Shown piece by piece: positions 8,582 through 12,800 of a DNA stretch of 12,800 nucleotides. Both the position numbers and the translations under genes were made by a program. The notes beneath the pieces were generated by a model. The model had not been told where the DNA came from. It did no database searches and was given only the letters and a program-made list of their open reading frames with translations. Positions within the stretch are counted from its first letter, which is position 1. Every line of letters begins with the position of its first letter. Source of the DNA: Conidiobolus incongruus B7586 (lineage: Eukaryota; Entomophthoromycota; Entomophthoromycetes; Entomophthorales; Conidiobolaceae); assembly GCA_000697335.1 (NCBI GenBank), contig JNEM01008987.1, positions 1 through 12,800 on the forward strand. The letters are read 5' to 3'.

Positions 8582-10015
8582 TTAAAACATATTTAGGTAA
8601 GTCGTTGCAGCTATTAAGAGAGTTAAGATAATTGGATTGAAGGTATGTGAGAGGTTACTGCCACCAATTACATTATCCCCATTGGCAGATGCTGGGCATG
8701 TCGAGTAAATGTTACAGAAGGGTGATCTTGGTGCACATACGTGTCGCTTTCTCATATCGACTTTATCAAGCTTACTTGCGACGAAGTCCACTAATTCCTC
8801 TTGTTTTGTCTTGCGATTGTATGATCCTCCTAAATGCCAGAAGAAGATACCGGCAAGATTTTTGTCTTTGATATATTGTGCGACGGCTAATAGCGACTCT
8901 TGATCAGTGTAAGTAACGAATGTGTTAGTTGAGTTATCAAATAGATAAGGTGCTTTAGATGTATCGTCCCAGTATCTGACATAGTTGTTATTGGTGAGAT
9001 AGCTATCTCTAATTTGGTTATACCAAATAGTTTGTCCTTGATTTTTGTTATCTTTGACCAGATTTTGGAATAATCCTCGATTGGATGATTTGTCAGAATC
9101 TCTAGTGAATGGAATTACTACTGATTGTCTACCGTAGAGAGGACTTCCAACGACAAGCTTATTTGCCGGGATCATAGTCAAAGCGCGAGTAACAGTGTCA
9201 TTCATGCTATGAGCACCCCAAGAGTCTGGAGCAGCGAACAATGGGGAATCGTGAAGAGCGCGGTCTGAACCAGGAGAGCTATCATAAGTCATTAAATTGA
9301 CATAATCTAAGTGATCAGCCATTTTCTTGAGACTAGTTACATCTGCAGCAGCTCCTTCTCCAGTTGAGCTGGTTAAAGCAGATGGCAAAATAGCAATAGT
9401 TTGAAGATAACTCTTATTATCCTTGTACTCGTTGAATTGTTGACGTGTTAAAGCGGTTAAATTGAGATAATTAGCCCATTGGTTTGTTCCATCAGGGGTT
9501 TCCCAATCCCAATCAATACCGTCCATACCATAGTCAAGGGCCAATTTGATACATGATTTGGATAACTTTTCAATGCCTGCAGGGGTGGAAGTTGTATCAG
9601 CAAATGCTTTTGTTCTTTCGGGACTGGCGCCGCCCACAGATAAAAGTACTTGGACATGAGGATTCTTCTTTTTAAAGGCAAATAAAGCACCTAAATTACC
9701 TTTAGCCTGTTGATCGGCTGCACATGAAGTGGAATTTGGTTTAAGTTCGGATCCCAAGAGTGGGCACGATGTATCTTTAATGTCCAATTGTTCATCTAAA
9801 ACAATGCAGGTACCTGACTTGGGGTCAATTTCAGCAAATGCAAAAAGCACATGCGTAAGTTGAGTTGACATTTCATCAACATTAATTCTTCCTTCAACAG
9901 GAGTCTGGTTCTGGGTACTGAAATAGCCCATCAAAACTCGACCATGTTCACCTGCTCCGTACACAAAAGAAGAGAAAAAAGCTAAAGCTACTAAAGAGTG
10001 TTTGAAATTCACCAT
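8582..10015 (-). CDS. Secreted GPI-type GH18 chitinase, 477 aa
   Basis: Endo-acting GH18 enzymes hydrolyse beta-1,4 GlcNAc bonds of chitin by substrate-assisted catalysis. The start is the ATG at 10015; the frame opens two codons earlier, but only at a GTG. Residues 1-20 are a signal peptide ending SSFVYG. The TIM barrel spans about 24-415: SVGG at 126-129, the catalytic DGIDWDWE at 165-172 with E172 as proton donor, MTYD at 242-245, PLYGR at 292-296 and the barrel Trp at W393. PLYGR and the segment after it (297-385) suggest a small insertion domain of the subgroup A type. Residues 416-460 form a linker with three Cys (427, 434, 440). The tail has a small-residue stretch (GGSN, 451-454) as candidate omega site and then hydrophobic PIILTLLIAATTYL, as in GPI-anchored wall enzymes. 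Several NxS/T sites are present. No chitin-binding module is visible. A role in wall remodelling or in degrading external chitin is inferred. Confidence 0.95.
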   Translation of the reverse strand: MVNFKHSLVALAFFSSFVYGAGEHGRVLMGYFSTQNQTPVEGRINVDEMSTQLTHVLFAFAEIDPKSGTCIVLDEQLDIKDTSCPLLGSELKPNSTSCAADQQAKGNLGALFAFKKKNPHVQVLLSVGGASPERTKAFADTTSTPAGIEKLSKSCIKLALDYGMDGIDWDWETPDGTNQWANYLNLTALTRQQFNEYKDNKSYLQTIAILPSALTSSTGEGAAADVTSLKKMADHLDYVNLMTYDSSPGSDRALHDSPLFAAPDSWGAHSMNDTVTRALTMIPANKLVVGSPLYGRQSVVIPFTRDSDKSSNRGLFQNLVKDNKNQGQTIWYNQIRDSYLTNNNYVRYWDDTSKAPYLFDNSTNTFVTYTDQESLLAVAQYIKDKNLAGIFFWHLGGSYNRKTKQEELVDFVASKLDKVDMRKRHVCAPRSPFCNIYSTCPASANGDNVIGGSNLSHTFNPIILTLLIAATTYLNMF

Positions 10016-10199
10016 TATCACAATTTTACAATTTCTAGTTCAATGAATAAATATAATTAATCTATACACGAAGACTATACTGAATAGAATTAATTTAGTG
10101 AAATAAATAAAAAATAGAGCTAATGTGTATTTCTACAATTAACAAAAATCAATCCAAAGAAAATAATATATCAAGTATCATGACTTATTACCACCTAGC

Positions 10200-10207
10200 T
10201 TTATATA
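10200..10207 (-). promoter_or_regulatory. TATA box of the chitinase gene
   Basis: The minus strand reads GAGTATATAAAGCTAGG, a consensus TATATAAA about 185 nt upstream of the ATG. It implies a leader of roughly 150 nt. The flanking G/C bases make it stand out from the background. Confidence 0.5.
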
Positions 10208-10341
10208 CTCTTTACTAATTCTCAAATTTTAAAACCAAATATCCTAAAATTGAAATTTAGTGTGTAATAAGATTTGATTGAAATTTTTTTTTAAGGTAAA
10301 AAATTTCAGTGAATAAAAAATTATTTGGAACAAGGAAATTT

Positions 10342-10368
10342 TGTAACATTAAATTTTTTAATGTTACA
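10342..10368. repeat. Perfect inverted repeat (stem 12, loop 3)
   Basis: TGTAACATTAAA and its exact complement are separated by TTT, so either strand can form a hairpin. It contains four G/C pairs, which is unusual for a chance palindrome here. It lies about 135 nt upstream of the chitinase TATA box. It could be a small transposon remnant, a dimeric regulator site or a transcript-end hairpin for whatever lies to the right. Confidence 0.6.
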
Positions 10369-10390
10369 CTAAATTACTACTTCATATTTA

Positions 10391-10431
10391 ATTCACTTAA
10401 TTTTATTTAATTATTATTAGGTTAAGTGAAT
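10391..10431. repeat. Second inverted repeat, 10-bp arms with 21-nt spacer
   Basis: ATTCACTTAA at 10391-10400 is matched perfectly by TTAAGTGAAT at 10422-10431. It lies 22 nt from the hairpin at 10342-10368. An additional AGTGAAT occurs near 10307, pairing with the left arm's ATTCACT. Together these suggest the terminal or subterminal repeats of a short nonautonomous element, but no target-site duplication could be established. Confidence 0.45.
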
Positions 10432-10449
10432 ACTGAATACGTTTCAATC

Positions 10450-12800
10450 TTATTATAAATTATAAAATATACTTTGTTAGTTATTATGGTGTATATTATT
10501 ATATCATTTTAAGTTTTAAAATTTTATTATTGTTTAATTTTTAACTTTTTATTATATATATTTTTTAAATTTAATTTCAGAATTATATTTGATACTATAA
10601 ATTGGGTGTAATTTAAGGATTAATGCTTTCGATATATTTTTATTATTAAAATAGCGAGTTTAGATTTTTATAAATTAGTCAATTCCAGCGATATAAGGAT
10701 TAAATGAGGTTTCTAGCATATAAATTTAATTTATTTGGTAGATAGGTCTAATATTAATTATATTTATTATTGGCGATAAATAGAAACTAAATTGAATATA
10801 AGTATTCTATCATTTAAATTAGTTTATAAAACAATTACAATATTGTATTCTAGAGATATTAAGTGTTTAACAAAATCAAATATTGGTTCTATTGTTAATA
10901 TAGCTTTCCGATTATTAATGGTAGTACCCAAAATCAAAATCAAATATGATGATCTAATCATCTAAGTTTAAAATTATTGATATAATCGATAATGTTTTCA
11001 TTTTAAAATGTGACAATTGTTTATTTAAAAATAGATAATTTTATATTTAGAACTTATTTTTACTCCTAATAAATATTTTATTAAAATATTATTGTCAAAT
11101 AAATTGCGTAAATGTTGATGATTTTGAGTAACAGTACCAAAAATAGAAAAATTTAAATATAAAAATAATTTAATATTTATATAGTTGTTTTTTTAAATAT
11201 AATATAATATGATATATTAACAAAATAGCTTATTGTTCTAATTATATTATAAAGTGTTATTAAATTTCAAATAATATAATCTTCCAAAACGACAATATAT
11301 CATATTAATATTTTTATAAAAATTAATGAAAAAATATTCAAGTTATTTTTATCGAATTAAATTAAGCAAAGTTAATTAAAAATTTTACGCAGATTAATTT
11401 TAATTCACAATTGTAACTTGAATTTTTTTATTTTAATCAAAAATTGAAGTTTGTTTACTTTAATATTCACATTTTTTGAGTCAGTGTTAATGTATTATGC
11501 ATTAATAACTTCGGAACTAATATCAATTCCATGATTAAAGGGGCTATTTTATATGAATTTATTTTTAAATTTTTGAATAATGTGTCAATTTTTTTGAGCA
11601 TAATGGCATTAAGGCAAAAACCTTGTTATTTTAGTCAAATCAAATTCAGTACACCTTTATTATTCATCATTCTTAAATTTATAAATTATGATGTTAACAT
11701 TAATTAAAGCAATATAAAAAATTTAATAGAACAAAGATTTGAATATACCTGGTACTCTGGGCTAGTTTAATCATTAAGTATTCATGAAAATGATATAATT
11801 ATAATTTTTGAATTTGAATATATCTAAATTTGGTAATTTTATTCTTGTAACTTTCCTTTAATTTAGCGAAAAATATTGTAGATTAATAATTCCTAATTTG
11901 GTAATACATTCATGTTATTAAATAGTATAATAAAATTAAAATATATTTTTATTTGAATATTAATGAAAGTTTAAAGAGCATTATATTTATCAACAATTAA
12001 TGAGTATTTGAAATAACTATAATTTCAAAATTTAATGATCTTATAAACTGTTCTTACTCTATTATTTTTTAATTCAAGTAAGAAAAATAGTTAAATTCAA
12101 ATGCAAAATGAAATTGAAGTTCAATTTAAGTTAATTAAAATGATAGGATATTAGTATCTATTATGATTTATAAAATAATAACCCCTATTCTCAAAGCTAT
12201 AAGGTATAATACCTGAACAATTCTCAGACAAGTTTATAGCGAACATTTTTAAATTTCTGGTATGTCAAATATTAAATATCACAAATAATCATCTTTTTGA
12301 AAAGTAAATATCATTTTGATTTTTGCAAAGTCAAATTTAATTCCAATTTATAAAATAATAGTCTTTGAACATAGCTGAGTTACAAGTAAAAAAATAAGAG
12401 CAGTAGTCATGCTGAAATAGAATATTTATAATAATGAATATTAGTACCCCTTAACAATAGAAAATTTCTAAGCAGAATATAATTTATTCTTCAGTATTAT
12501 TGGATATAGAAGTAATGAAAGTTTTCAATTAAATTTGATTGGATATAGATAATTGAAATTTTTATTATTTTAAAGATATAACTAGATTTACAAGAGTAAT
12601 GGTTAAGTAATAATTGTGCTTTAACATATTATTATAATATTTGAATGTATTAAATAACATTTTATATTTGTTTATCAGAAAGTATAATTAAATTATATAT
12701 TTTATATATTATTATCAAAATTAGGTTATAAAACTCAATCATTAATATATAGTATTCATATAAATAATTTTATAAAAATTTTAAAAAATATCAATATTAT
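10450..12800. other. AT-rich region, no supportable gene
   Basis: Over 2.3 kb of A/T-rich DNA with dense stops in all frames. At about 12180-12420 one plus-strand frame reads protein-like phrases between stops (TPILKAIRYNT, TILRQVYSEHF, VTSKKIRAVVMLK). This may be the trace of a long-dead coding sequence or old mobile element, but no family can be named. No tRNA, rRNA or terminal repeat pattern was seen. Confidence 0.45.

Noticed and set aside
8647-8903. Plus-strand reading frames of 64-74 codons, and a minus-strand one at 9457-9690, within the chitinase locus.
   Set aside because: All lie inside the intact GH18 chitinase coding sequence in other frames, have no recognisable motifs, and are expected by chance in its less AT-rich DNA.
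1-12800. tRNA, rRNA or CRISPR-like signals.
   Set aside because: I looked for T-arm GTTC-type motifs with pairing arms and for spaced direct repeats. The few GGTTCGG/GGTTCTA matches fall inside coding sequence or lack partner arms, and no regularly spaced repeat exists.

Overview
The window is eukaryotic nuclear DNA. It is very AT-rich, gene-sparse, and has short spliceosomal introns of about 48-61 nt (GTAAGT/GTAAGA/GTAATT donors, TAG/CAG acceptors). A secreted GPI-type GH18 chitinase, a two-domain NIPSNAP protein closest in recalled wording to fungal members, and a CsbD-like small protein point to a fungus, probably an early-diverging AT-rich lineage. The exact lineage cannot be fixed from the sequence.

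Layout. 1-440 is AT-rich with nothing recognisable. About 450-697 holds a plus-strand, protein-like stretch interrupted by stops and ending at a possible splice donor; it is probably a gene relic of unknown family. 721-1989 (minus) is the main discovery: a peroxin PEX2 gene that is still recognisable through six exon remnants with mostly intact splice sites. It carries three in-frame nonsense codons in three different exons, a frame break with no usable acceptor before exon 4, and an Arg in place of the first RING cysteine. 1990-4059 is AT-rich and featureless. 4060-4500 (minus) encodes an intact 146-residue CsbD-like protein behind a good TATA box and a GC-rich element. 4622-4806 (minus) looks like a frameshifted coding remnant. 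4825-6140 is AT-rich, with one (AAT)8 microsatellite and faint decayed coding texture near 5640-5760. 6141-7173 (minus) is a complete four-exon gene for a 286-residue mitochondrial-type NIPSNAP protein. 7205-8581 is AT-rich spacer. 8582-10015 (minus) is an intact, intronless 477-residue GH18 chitinase with signal peptide and GPI-type tail, with a TATA box about 185 nt upstream and two neighbouring inverted repeats beyond it. From about 10,450 to the end there is no supportable gene.

All three intact genes and the PEX2 relic lie on the minus strand, but spacing and separate promoters argue for independent transcription. The intact genes do not form one pathway: wall chitin hydrolysis (chitinase), a mitochondrial housekeeping or quality-control protein (NIPSNAP), and a probable stress-type small protein (CsbD-like). 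No virus-like element, tRNA, rRNA, CRISPR array or clear transposon was recognised.
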